Part shown: positions 39,748 through 47,701 of the stretch, one piece after another
Layout: the number at the start of each line of letters is the position of its first letter
How positions within the stretch are numbered: the stretch's first letter is position 1
NCBI RefSeq assembly: GCF_051388915.1
Contig: NZ_JBPKBH010000013.1
Coordinates: 62,001 to 126,000 of the forward strand
Direction: 5' to 3'
Origin: Yinghuangia sp051388915
GTDB taxonomy: Bacteria > Actinomycetota > Actinomycetes > Streptomycetales > Streptomycetaceae
DNA length: 64,000 nt
Notes under the pieces: generated by a model
The model's database searches: none
Seen by the model: only the letters and a program-made list of their open reading frames with translations
Told to the model about the DNA's origin: nothing
Position numbers and translations under genes: made by a program

Positions 39748-41199
39748 TCAGCCGCCGTTGTAGAGCTTCGAGACGCGCGCTCCGAGGTCCGCGTCGACGC
39801 TCGTCCAGTACGCGATCACCTTGGGGAGGATCTCGGCGGTGACCGGGCCGTCACTCTTCATGTGGCCGACGATGTTCGAGGCCAGGTTGGCGCGGTCGGT
39901 CTCGGACAGCACGTCGCGGTACAGCGTGCCGGGCTGGCCGAAGTCGTCGTCCTCGGCGTGCAGGCGGTACGCGGAGCGGATGATCTCACCGGTGACCCCG
40001 TAACCCTCGTGCGCGTAAAGCTCGGGGGCGGCGACGGGGCCGCCGTACGAGTTCGGGGCGTACACCGGGTCGCCGTAGTTCTCGTACCTCATGGCGCCGT
40101 CCTTGTTGTACGAGTGGACGGGCACCTTGGGCCGGTTGACCGGGAGCTGGAGGTAGTTCGGCCCGATCCGGTACCGGTGGGTGTCCGGGTAGCTGAACAG
40201 GCGGCCCTGGAGCATCTTGTCGGGGCTCGCCGCGATGCCGGGCACCAGGTTGGCGGGTTCGAACGCGGCCTGCTCGACCTCGGCGAAGTAGTTCTCGGGG
40301 TTCCGGTTCAGCGTCATCGTGCCGATGTCGATCGGCGGGAAGTCGCCGTGCGGCCAGACCTTGGTGAGGTCGAACGGGTTGAACCGGTAGTCCGCGGCCG
40401 CCTCGAACGGCATGACCTGCACCTGGAGGGTCCAGGACGGGTGGTCGCCGGACTTGATCGCGGTGAACAGGTCGCGGATGTGGAAGTCGCGGTCCTCGCC
40501 GGCCATCGCGGCGGCCTCGGCGTCGGTGAAGTTCTCGATGCCCTGGTTCGTCTTGAAGTGGTACTTGATCCAGAACTTCTCGCCGCCCGCGTTGATCCAC
40601 ATGAAGGTGTGCGAGCCGAACCCGTGCATGTTGCGCCAGGTGCGCGGCGTCCCGCGGTCGGACATCAGGAACGTGACCTGGTGGGCCGAGGCGGGCGTGC
40701 CGGTCCAGAAGTCCCACTGCATGTTGTGGTCGTGCAGGTGGGTGTCCTGGCGGCGCTTCTGCGAGTGGATGAAGTCGGAGAACTGGCTGGGGTCCCGGAT
40801 GAAGAAGATCGGGGTGTTGTTGCCGACCAGGTCGTAGTTCCCGTGCTGCGTGTAGAACTTGATGGCGAACCCGCGCGGGTCGCGGACCGTGTCGGGGAAC
40901 CCGAGCTCGCCCGCGACCGTGGAGAAGCGCAGGAAGAGCGGGGTTTCGCGGCCGGGTTGGAAGAGGTCGGCCTTGGTGTACTGGCTGACGTCCGCGGTCA
41001 TCTTGAGGATGCCGTGGGCGCCGCCGCCCTTGGCGTGGACGACGCGCTCGGGCACCCGCTCCCGGTTGAACTGCGCCATCTTCTGGATCACATAGTGGTC
41101 CTGCATCAGCAGCGGGCCGTTGCTGCCCACCGACTGGGAGAATTCGTCGCTCGGGGCGGCGATGCCGGCGTCGGTGGTGGTCGTGGGCCGATCGGTCAT
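39748..41199 (-). CDS. catA: Monofunctional haem catalase
   Basis: A 483-residue catalase of the small-subunit clade. The active-site His is in ERVVHAKGGGAHG, the essential Asn in YDLVGNNTPIFFIRD, and the proximal Tyr ligand is in LFSYPDTHRYRIG. Length is normal. ATG 41199 sits directly after catR (5 nt), so catR-catA forms one operon repressed by CatR, an arrangement known in Streptomyces coelicolor. It removes H2O2. Confidence 0.93.
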   Translation of the reverse strand: MTDRPTTTTDAGIAAPSDEFSQSVGSNGPLLMQDHYVIQKMAQFNRERVPERVVHAKGGGAHGILKMTADVSQYTKADLFQPGRETPLFLRFSTVAGELGFPDTVRDPRGFAIKFYTQHGNYDLVGNNTPIFFIRDPSQFSDFIHSQKRRQDTHLHDHNMQWDFWTGTPASAHQVTFLMSDRGTPRTWRNMHGFGSHTFMWINAGGEKFWIKYHFKTNQGIENFTDAEAAAMAGEDRDFHIRDLFTAIKSGDHPSWTLQVQVMPFEAAADYRFNPFDLTKVWPHGDFPPIDIGTMTLNRNPENYFAEVEQAAFEPANLVPGIAASPDKMLQGRLFSYPDTHRYRIGPNYLQLPVNRPKVPVHSYNKDGAMRYENYGDPVYAPNSYGGPVAAPELYAHEGYGVTGEIIRSAYRLHAEDDDFGQPGTLYRDVLSETDRANLASNIVGHMKSDGPVTAEILPKVIAYWTSVDADLGARVSKLYNGG

Positions 41200-41204
41200 G
41201 CCGT

Positions 41205-41666
41205 TCACTCTTTCTGGGTGGGAGACCCTGGACCGGCGGCCGAAGCGCGGCAGTCCGGGCAGCGGCCCCAGAAGGTGACCTCGGCTTCGTCCAGGTCGTA
41301 TCCGTGCGCGTCGTCGGGGGTCAGGCACGGCGCCGCGCCGACGACGCAGTCCACGTCCTCGACGGCGCCGCATCCCCGGCACACGATGTGGTGATGGTTG
41401 TCCCCGGTGCGCGCCTCGAAACGGGCCGGATGGTCGGCGGGGACGATCCGCCGGGCGAGGCCCGCGCGGACCAGCGCGTGCAGTGTGTCGTACACCGCCT
41501 GGGTCGAGACGCTGCCGAGCCGGCTGCGTGCGGCGCGCGCCAGCGACTCCGCGTCGCTGTGCGGCCGGGTCCGGATCAGGTCGAGGATCGTGGCACGCGC
41601 GGCGGTGACCCTCAGCCCCGCCTCGCGCAGCTGTTGGGGTATGTCCTCGCGGGACGTCCCGGCCAT
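41205..41666 (-). CDS. catR: Fur/PerR-family peroxide-sensing repressor
   Basis: A 153-residue Fur-family protein: winged helix (LREAGLRVTAARATILDLI ... STQAVYDTLHALVRAGLARR) and a C-terminal dimer domain with HHHIVCRGCGAVEDVDC and a final CPDC, the two CxxC pairs of a structural zinc site. It lies directly upstream of catalase, as CatR does. TATATT 7 nt before the ATG and TTGAAC 16 nt before that form a near-consensus promoter with leaderless translation. Confidence 0.9.
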   Translation of the reverse strand: MAGTSREDIPQQLREAGLRVTAARATILDLIRTRPHSDAESLARAARSRLGSVSTQAVYDTLHALVRAGLARRIVPADHPARFEARTGDNHHHIVCRGCGAVEDVDCVVGAAPCLTPDDAHGYDLDEAEVTFWGRCPDCRASAAGPGSPTQKE

Positions 41667-41673
41667 GATTTCC

Positions 41674-41726
41674 AATATAGGTACATTCTGGACTAGTTCA
41701 AGAGAACGCGCATGATCAGAATGTGC
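41674..41726 (-). promoter_or_regulatory. catR promoter and CatR operator candidate
   Basis: Minus strand -35 TTGAAC (41696-41701) and -10 TATATT (41674-41679), 16-nt spacer. GTACATTCTG (41681-41690) and CAGAATGTGC (41717-41726) are inverted copies (9 of 10) that flank the -35 element with about 36 bp between centres. Confidence 0.55.
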
Positions 41727-41815
41727 CGGCCCCAAATATGCGGAGATCCACGGCCTTGGAGCCGTTCCGGAATGCCCGCCCCGGAAAGTCCGGGGGACCC
41801 GCCGGAACAACACGC

Positions 41816-42907
41816 ATGCTGGTCACGTTGCCCCTTGACGTGCCTTCTCATGCCTCGACTCCGTCGATACCGCTGTCCGTGCTGGACGTCGCCCCGGTCG
41901 GAACGGGCTACACCGCGACCGAGGCCCTGCGCACCACGACCGAACTCGCCCGGCGCGCCGAGCAGTGGGGCTACCACCGGTTCTGGGTGGCCGAGCACCA
42001 CAACATGCCGGGCATCGCCAGTTCCTCGCCGCCGGTCCTGCTCGCCCACCTCGCCGCGCACACCACCACGCTGCGGCTGGGGTCGGGCGGCGTGATGCTG
42101 CCCAACCACGCGCCGCTGGTCGTCGCCGAGCAGTTCGGCACGCTCCAGGCGCTGCATCCGGGACGCATCGACATCGGTCTCGGACGGGCGCCGGGCACCG
42201 ACCAGCACACCGCGCGGGCGCTGCGGCGCACCGCCGAGGCGCTGTCGGTGGACGACTTCCCGCAGCAGCTCGGCGAGCTGATCGGGTTCCTGACCGGGTC
42301 GTTCCGCGAGGGGCACCCGTACTCGCGGATCCACGCGGTGCCGGGCCCGGCGTCCGGCATCGAGCCGGGCGGGGAGCGGGACGCCTCGCGGGCGCCGATC
42401 TGGCTGCTCGGGTCGAGCGGCTACAGCGCGCAGCTCGCGGGCATCCTGGGCATGCCGTTCGCGTTCGCGCACCACTTCAGCGGCGAGCACACGCTGCCCG
42501 CGCTGGCGCTGTACCGCGAGCACTTCCAGCCGTCCGAGGATCTGAAGGAGCCGTACGCGATGATCGCCGCCGGGGTGATCGCGGCGGGCACGGCGGAGGA
42601 GGCGGAGCGGCTGGGGCGCGCCCAGGCGCTGGGCATGCTGCGGCTGCGCGGCGGGCGTCCGGGGCTCCAGCCGAGCCCGGAGGAGGCCGAGGAGTACCCG
42701 TGGACGCCCGCGGAGCGTGACTTCGTCGAGTCGTACCAGCGGCAGCACGTGATCGGGGACGCCGACACGGTGCGTCGCGGGCTGTCCGACCTGGTCGAGC
42801 GGACGGCGGTGGACGAGCTGATGGTCATCAGCAACGTGCACGGGCACGCGGCGCGGCTCGCGTCGTACGAGATCATCGCGCGGGAGTGGGGGCTGCCGGG
42901 GGTCTGA
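41816..42907 (+). CDS. LLM-class flavin-dependent oxidoreductase
   Basis: A 363-residue bacterial-luciferase-like protein: IPLSVLDVAPVGTGYTATEA, WVAEHHNMPGIASSSPPVLL, LRLGSGGVMLPNHAPLVVAE (in part) and IDIGLGRAPGTD are those of the MsnO8/YhbW subgroup. It is expected to bind reduced FMN. The substrate is unknown. ATG 41816 fits the family opening; the frame extends back to GTG 41723, which would add 31 residues without homology and would overlap the catR operator. It is convergent with the ABC exporter operon. Confidence 0.82.
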   Translation: MLVTLPLDVPSHASTPSIPLSVLDVAPVGTGYTATEALRTTTELARRAEQWGYHRFWVAEHHNMPGIASSSPPVLLAHLAAHTTTLRLGSGGVMLPNHAPLVVAEQFGTLQALHPGRIDIGLGRAPGTDQHTARALRRTAEALSVDDFPQQLGELIGFLTGSFREGHPYSRIHAVPGPASGIEPGGERDASRAPIWLLGSSGYSAQLAGILGMPFAFAHHFSGEHTLPALALYREHFQPSEDLKEPYAMIAAGVIAAGTAEEAERLGRAQALGMLRLRGGRPGLQPSPEEAEEYPWTPAERDFVESYQRQHVIGDADTVRRGLSDLVERTAVDELMVISNVHGHAARLASYEIIAREWGLPGV

Positions 42908-42935
42908 GGCCGTCGGGGACGCGGGAGCGTCGGCC

Positions 42936-42964
42936 GCGCCGGACGGCGGTGGGCCGCCCGGCGC
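42936..42964. terminator. Hairpin between convergent LLM and ABC genes
   Basis: GCGCCGG / CCGGCGC outer stem with a further CGGC/GCCG inner stem after one mismatch. Confidence 0.5.
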
Positions 42965-42990
42965 GTGCCGGGGCGCTGTTCCGGCGCCCG

Positions 42991-44940
42991 TCAGACCAGC
43001 GACTCGCGCCAGGCCCGGTGGAGGGCGCCGAAGCGGCCCTCGCCGCCGGGTGACCCGGCCACCAGGTCGTCCGGTGTGCCGTCCTCGACAATGCGGCCGT
43101 CGTGCACGACGAGCACGCGGTCGGCGATCTCGACGGTCGACAGGCGGTGCGCGATGATCACCGCGGTCCGGCCCTCAAGGACCGTCGCGAGCGCGCGCTG
43201 CACGGCCCGTTCGCCCGGGATGTCGAGCGACGAGGTCGCCTCGTCCAGGATCAGCACCGCCGGGTCGGCGAGCAACGCCCTTGCGAAGGCCACGAGTTGG
43301 CGCTGTCCGGCGGACAGTCGCGCGCCGCGCTTGCGCACGTCGGTGTCGAAGCCGTCCGGAAGGGCCGCGATGAAGTCGTACGCGCCGAGCGCCCGGGCGG
43401 CGTCCTCGACCTGCGCGCGCGTGGCGTCCGGCCGCCCGATGGCGATGTTGTCCGCCACCGAGCCGCTGAACAGGAACGACTCCTGCGTGATCATCGTCAG
43501 CTCGCCGCGGAGCTGAGGCGTCGTCAATTCCCGTACGTCGACGCCGTCCAGCCGCACCGTGCCGGCCGTGGGGTCGTAGAACCGGGCGAGCAGCTTGGCC
43601 ACCGTCGACTTGCCCGCGCCGGTCTCGCCCACCAGGGCGACCGTCTGCCCGCGCGGGATCGTCAGGTCGAGGCGCGGCAGCACGGTCACGCCGTCCTGGT
43701 AGCCGAAGCGGACGTCCTCGAACGCCACCGTCCGCCCCTTGCCGGAACGCTCGGGCAGTGCACGGGACTTGGCCGGTTCGGCGACGCCCGGCCGGTGCGC
43801 GAGCAGTCCGGCGATCTTCTCCAGCCCGGCCGCCGCGGACTGGTAGGTGTTGAGGAACATGGCCAGCTCGTCGAGCGGTTCGTACATGCGCCGGATGTAG
43901 AGCGCGAACGCCGCGAGCACGCCCAGCTCCAGGCCGCCGTCGGCGACCCGGTGCGCCCCGACGACCAGCGCCGCGACGAGTGTCAGGTTGCCGACCAGGA
44001 GAAGGAACGGCGCGAACCACGCGAAGAGCACGATGGTTTCGGTGTTGACGTCGGTGTAACGGCGGTTCAGGGCACGGAAGATGCCGATGTTGCGCGGCTC
44101 GCGACGGAACGCCTGGACCGCCCGGATGCCGTTGAGCGTCTCGATGTACTGCGTGGTCAGCGCCGCGCTGGTGGTCCGGGTGGCGCGGTATGCCCGGGTC
44201 GAGCGCCGCGAGTACCACACCGTCCCGGCCGCCAGCGGGACCAGCCCGGACAGCACGAGCAGCGCGAGCGGCACGTCCAGGACGAACAGGAAGGCCAGCG
44301 ACACCCAGAAGCTCAGCATCACCTGGGTGATGCCGTCCACGCCGTCGTCCAGGAGCTCCTGCACCGCGTCGACGTCGCCGGTCGCGCGCGACACGATGCG
44401 ACCGGACGTGTAGCGCTCGTGGAAGTCCAGGCTGAGGCGCTGCGCGTGGCCGAAGATGCGGCCGCGCAGGTCGAACAGCACGCCCTGGCTGACCCGGCCG
44501 CCGAGTACCTGGAAGGCCAGATTGGCGGCCGCCGCGACCAGCCCGCAGACCGCGTACGCCGCCACGATCCAGATCAGCGTGGCGTGGTCGCCGGCGATCG
44601 CGTCCGGCACCGCGCGGTCGATCGCGAGGCCGATCAGCAGCGGCCCGACGACCATCGAGGCCTGCTGGACCAGCGTGACGGCCGCGACGACGAGCAGGGT
44701 GCGGCGGTGCGGCGCGATCAAGGACAGCAGCAGGCGGCGCGCGTCGCCGGCGCGGGCCCGGCCCAGGGGGGTCTCGGCGAGCGGGGTGCCGGCGTCCTCG
44801 GCCTCCGCCTCGCGCGCGAGGTCGTCGTCGGACCGCGTGCTGATGCCCCGCCAGGACGTCAGGTCGACCCCGTCGGGCTCCTGGGGTTTGCCGTACGCGC
44901 CGTTCCCACGCCGGGCCCGGCCGTCGCCTCCGCTGCTCAC
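42991..44940 (-). CDS. ABC exporter half-transporter, canonical Walker B (heterodimer partner 2)
   Basis: A 649-residue type IV ABC exporter half: a membrane domain of six helices (residues about 70-365) and an ATPase domain. Walker A is GETGAGKST, the Q-loop MITQESFLFSG, Walker B LILDEATSSLD with catalytic Glu, and the H-loop IIAHRLST. Its signature is LSAGQ rather than LSGGQ. The GTG start overlaps the stop of the partner gene (GTGA), so the two are translated together. It probably forms a heterodimer with that partner. Substrate unknown. Confidence 0.9.
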   Translation of the reverse strand: MSSGGDGRARRGNGAYGKPQEPDGVDLTSWRGISTRSDDDLAREAEAEDAGTPLAETPLGRARAGDARRLLLSLIAPHRRTLLVVAAVTLVQQASMVVGPLLIGLAIDRAVPDAIAGDHATLIWIVAAYAVCGLVAAAANLAFQVLGGRVSQGVLFDLRGRIFGHAQRLSLDFHERYTSGRIVSRATGDVDAVQELLDDGVDGITQVMLSFWVSLAFLFVLDVPLALLVLSGLVPLAAGTVWYSRRSTRAYRATRTTSAALTTQYIETLNGIRAVQAFRREPRNIGIFRALNRRYTDVNTETIVLFAWFAPFLLLVGNLTLVAALVVGAHRVADGGLELGVLAAFALYIRRMYEPLDELAMFLNTYQSAAAGLEKIAGLLAHRPGVAEPAKSRALPERSGKGRTVAFEDVRFGYQDGVTVLPRLDLTIPRGQTVALVGETGAGKSTVAKLLARFYDPTAGTVRLDGVDVRELTTPQLRGELTMITQESFLFSGSVADNIAIGRPDATRAQVEDAARALGAYDFIAALPDGFDTDVRKRGARLSAGQRQLVAFARALLADPAVLILDEATSSLDIPGERAVQRALATVLEGRTAVIIAHRLSTVEIADRVLVVHDGRIVEDGTPDDLVAGSPGGEGRFGALHRAWRESLV

Positions 44941-46796
44941 ACTGCCTCCTCGGCCGGTTCGTGCCCCGTTTCCGTCCCCGTCTCCATCTCTGTCTCGTCC
45001 GCCGCGGACCGGAGCCGCGGGGTGTCGGCGGCCATCAGGTGCCGGTATGCCGCGCTGCGCTGGAGCAGTTGGTCGTGTGTGCCCAGGGCGGCGATGCGTC
45101 CGTCGGTCAACAGGGCCACCCGGTCGGCGAGTTGCACGGTGCTCGGGCGGTGCGCGACGACGAGTGCGGTCGTGGTGGCCAGGACGTTCCGCAGCGCGCG
45201 TTCGACCTGGGCCTCGGTGTGCACGTCGAGCGCGGACAGCGGGTCGTCCAGCACCAGGACGGCCGGGCGGGAGACCACCGCGCGGGCCAGGGCGAGCCGT
45301 TGGCGCTGTCCGCCGGACAGGTCGAGGCCCTCCTCGCCGATGCGCGTGTCGAGCCCCCAGGGCAGGTCGTGGGCGAACTCCGCCTGGGCGACCCGCAGTG
45401 CGCGCTCCACGTCGGCCTCGGTGCCCTCCGGGAAGCCGAGCAGGACGTTCTCCCGCACGCTCATCGAGAACAGCACCGGTTCCTCGAACGCCACCGACAC
45501 GATGCGGCGCAGGCGTTCGATCGGCAGGTCGCGCAGGTCGACGCCGTCGAGGGCGATGCGGCCGCCGGTGACGTCGTACAGGCGCGGGATGAGCGAGGTC
45601 AGCGTGGTCTTGCCGGAGCCGGTGGGGCCGACGAGGGCGATCGTCTCGCCGGGGCGGATCGCCAGGTCGACGCCGCGCAGCAGGTCGGGGGTGCCGGGCG
45701 GGGTCTCGGGGAAGCGGAAGCGCACGTCCTCGAAGGCGAGTGCGCCGCCCACCCGCACGGGGTCGACGGGGTTGTCGCGCTCGGGGGTGTCGCCGCGCGC
45801 GTCCATCACCTCGAAGTAGCGGTTGGCGGCGGCCGCGGCGTCCGTCGCCCCGGCCAGCAGCCAGCCGAACGACTCCACGGGCCAGCGCAGGTACATCACG
45901 ACCGAGAAGAACGCGATCAGTTCGCCGGTCGTCATGGCGCCGTCGGCGACCTGGAGCACGCCGACCAGCATGGCCGCGGCGACGACCAGTTCGGGGATGG
46001 CGATGAGGACGGCCCAGATGACGCCGACGAGGCGGGCCTTGCGCAGTTCGGTGCGGCGCAGTTCGCGCGTCATGGCGTCGAACTTGCGGTCCATCGCCCG
46101 GTTGCGGCCGAACGCCTTGAGGATCCGGATGCCGAGCACCGACTCCTCCATGAGCGTCGCGACGTCCCCGGCCTGGTCCTGGGCGCGGCGGGTGACCACG
46201 CGGTACCGCTTCTCGAAGTAGTGGCTGAGCACGATCACCGGGACGGCCATCGCGGTGACGATCAGCGCGAGAAGGGGGTCGAGCGTGAAGAGGATGACCG
46301 AGCCGACGACGAACGTGGCGGCGTTGACGAACAGGTAGACCAGGATGAACGACAGGAACTGCCGCAACTGGCCGAGGTCGCGGGAGGCCCGTGAGAGAAG
46401 CTGCCCGGACTGCCATTTGTCGTGGAAGCCGATGGGACGTGTCTGGAGGTGCTCGTACAGCGCGTTCCGCATCGTCTCCTCGACGCGGGTGAGCGGACGT
46501 GCGGTCAGCATGCGGCGGCCCCAGTAGAACGCCGCCTCAAGGAGGCCCAGCCCGGCCAGCAGCAGGGCCCACGGCCACAGCGCGCCGGTGTCGCGGTCGG
46601 CCACCGGGCCGTCGATGATGCCGGCGATGACCAGCGGGATCATGAGACCCGTGACGGTCGAGCACAGGGCCATCGAGCCACTGGCGATCAACCGCCCGCG
46701 CGCCGGACGGACGAACGGGCGCAGGCGGAGGAGACTCGCGGCGGTCGACTGCGTGGGACTGGTCCCGGTCGATGCCGTGGACGAGGGGTCGGCCAT
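44937..46796 (-). CDS. ABC exporter half-transporter, degenerate Walker B (heterodimer partner 1)
   Basis: A 619-residue ABC exporter half: six-helix membrane domain (about 35-325) and ATPase domain. Walker A is GPTGSGKTT and the signature canonical LSGGQ, but Walker B ends LVLDDPLSALD (Asp in place of catalytic Glu) and the Q-loop reads AFEEPVLFS (Glu in place of Gln). This is the pattern of heterodimeric exporters such as TM287/288, with one inactive ATP site. TACGGT 8 nt before ATG 46796 may be a leaderless promoter. The Thr/Glu-rich tail is variable. Confidence 0.9.
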   Translation of the reverse strand: MADPSSTASTGTSPTQSTAASLLRLRPFVRPARGRLIASGSMALCSTVTGLMIPLVIAGIIDGPVADRDTGALWPWALLLAGLGLLEAAFYWGRRMLTARPLTRVEETMRNALYEHLQTRPIGFHDKWQSGQLLSRASRDLGQLRQFLSFILVYLFVNAATFVVGSVILFTLDPLLALIVTAMAVPVIVLSHYFEKRYRVVTRRAQDQAGDVATLMEESVLGIRILKAFGRNRAMDRKFDAMTRELRRTELRKARLVGVIWAVLIAIPELVVAAAMLVGVLQVADGAMTTGELIAFFSVVMYLRWPVESFGWLLAGATDAAAAANRYFEVMDARGDTPERDNPVDPVRVGGALAFEDVRFRFPETPPGTPDLLRGVDLAIRPGETIALVGPTGSGKTTLTSLIPRLYDVTGGRIALDGVDLRDLPIERLRRIVSVAFEEPVLFSMSVRENVLLGFPEGTEADVERALRVAQAEFAHDLPWGLDTRIGEEGLDLSGGQRQRLALARAVVSRPAVLVLDDPLSALDVHTEAQVERALRNVLATTTALVVAHRPSTVQLADRVALLTDGRIAALGTHDQLLQRSAAYRHLMAADTPRLRSAADETEMETGTETGHEPAEEAV

Positions 46797-46916
46797 GATC
46801 CCCGACCGTACGTCGGCCGGGCGGGACGGTCATCTGGTTTTCCGGCGGGTTAGTGTCTATTTGGAACTGTTCCGGTGTGTGGGTGTCGTGGGAGGTCCGG
46901 TGGGGGGCGGGGCGCT
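46797..46916. other. Divergent promoter region, ABC exporter and MocA-like gene
   Basis: 120 nt. ACCGTA at 46805-46810 is the reverse of a TACGGT -10 for the exporter. No clear plus-strand promoter is seen. Confidence 0.3.
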
Positions 46917-47630
46917 GTGACGGGTGGTGCCGGGCGCGGGGTCGGGGGCGACTCCGGTGCCGGTGCCGGTGCGGGTTCCGGTTCTGGTTCCGGCGTCGGT
47001 GCCGGTTCCGGTTCCGGTTCCGGTTCCGGTCGTGCTCACGGTTCCGGACCCGTTGTCGGCCTGCTGCTGGCTTCCGGGGGCGGGTCCCGGCTCGGCGGGC
47101 GGCCGAAGGCACTGCTGCCGTACCGCGGGCGCCCGCTGGTCGAGCACGGCGTCCGGCTGCTGCGCGACGGCGGCTGTACGGGGGTCTCGGTGGTCCTCGG
47201 CGCGGCGGCCGACCAGGTGCTCGCGGACGCGGATCTGACCGGGGCTCAGGTCGTCCGGAACGCGGACTGGGAGACGGGGATGGGCTCGTCGCTGCGGGCC
47301 GGTCTCGCCGAGCTGCCCCGGGACGCCTCGGCGGTGGTCGTGGCGCTGGTGGACATGCCCGGTGCGGGGGCCGCCGCGGTGGCCCGGCTGATCGGCGAAC
47401 ACCGGGAGCGCGGCGCGGAGTTGGCGGCCGCGGCGTACGGCGGTCGGCGCGGCCACCCGGTGCTGTTCGCGGCGCGCTGGTGGGACGCGGCGGCGGAGGA
47501 CGCACGCGGCGACGCCGGGGCACGCGGCTTCCTGGCCGCGCATGCCGCGGACCTGCGGCTGGTGGAGTGCGGGGACGTCGCGCAGGCGTACGACATCGAC
47601 ACCCCGGACGACCTCGGTCGCCTCGGCTGA
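46917..47630 (+). CDS. MocA/MobA-like molybdenum cofactor nucleotidyltransferase
   Basis: A 237-residue NTP_transf_3 protein: LLLASGGGSRLGGRPKALLP (residues about 48-67) is the nucleotide-binding loop, and ADWETGMGSSLRAGL plus ALVDMPGAG follow, as in MocA (CTP:molybdopterin cytidylyltransferase) and related enzymes. In actinobacteria such genes serve xanthine-dehydrogenase-type enzymes, so it could mature the hydroxylase at 1961-6357 (inference). Residues about 8-40 are a Gly-Ser/Gly-Ala repeat coded by GGTTCC/GGTGCC hexamers. GTG 46917 chosen after a GGGGGGCGGGG run. Confidence 0.75.
   Translation: MTGGAGRGVGGDSGAGAGAGSGSGSGVGAGSGSGSGSGRAHGSGPVVGLLLASGGGSRLGGRPKALLPYRGRPLVEHGVRLLRDGGCTGVSVVLGAAADQVLADADLTGAQVVRNADWETGMGSSLRAGLAELPRDASAVVVALVDMPGAGAAAVARLIGEHRERGAELAAAAYGGRRGHPVLFAARWWDAAAEDARGDAGARGFLAAHAADLRLVECGDVAQAYDIDTPDDLGRLG
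46960..47050 (+). repeat. In-frame hexanucleotide repeat in the MocA-like gene
   Basis: About 14 copies of CCGGTN/GGTTCC-type hexamers coding Gly-Ser/Gly-Ala dipeptides. Length changes in units of six keep the frame. Confidence 0.75.
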
Positions 47631-47701
47631 CCCCCGGGGACCGGCCCGCGCCGAGGCGTCTGGCACATTCGACACCGGGCCGGATGCGGGGAGGTGGGCG
47701 G

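Noticed and set aside
41723..41815. N-terminal extension of the LLM oxidoreductase from GTG 41723
   Set aside because: The added residues show no family similarity and the codons overlap the catR operator region.
42991..46416. A single 1141-residue fused ABC protein
   Set aside because: The 5' part reads the partner gene in the wrong frame; the true second gene starts at GTG 44940, overlapping the stop of partner 1.
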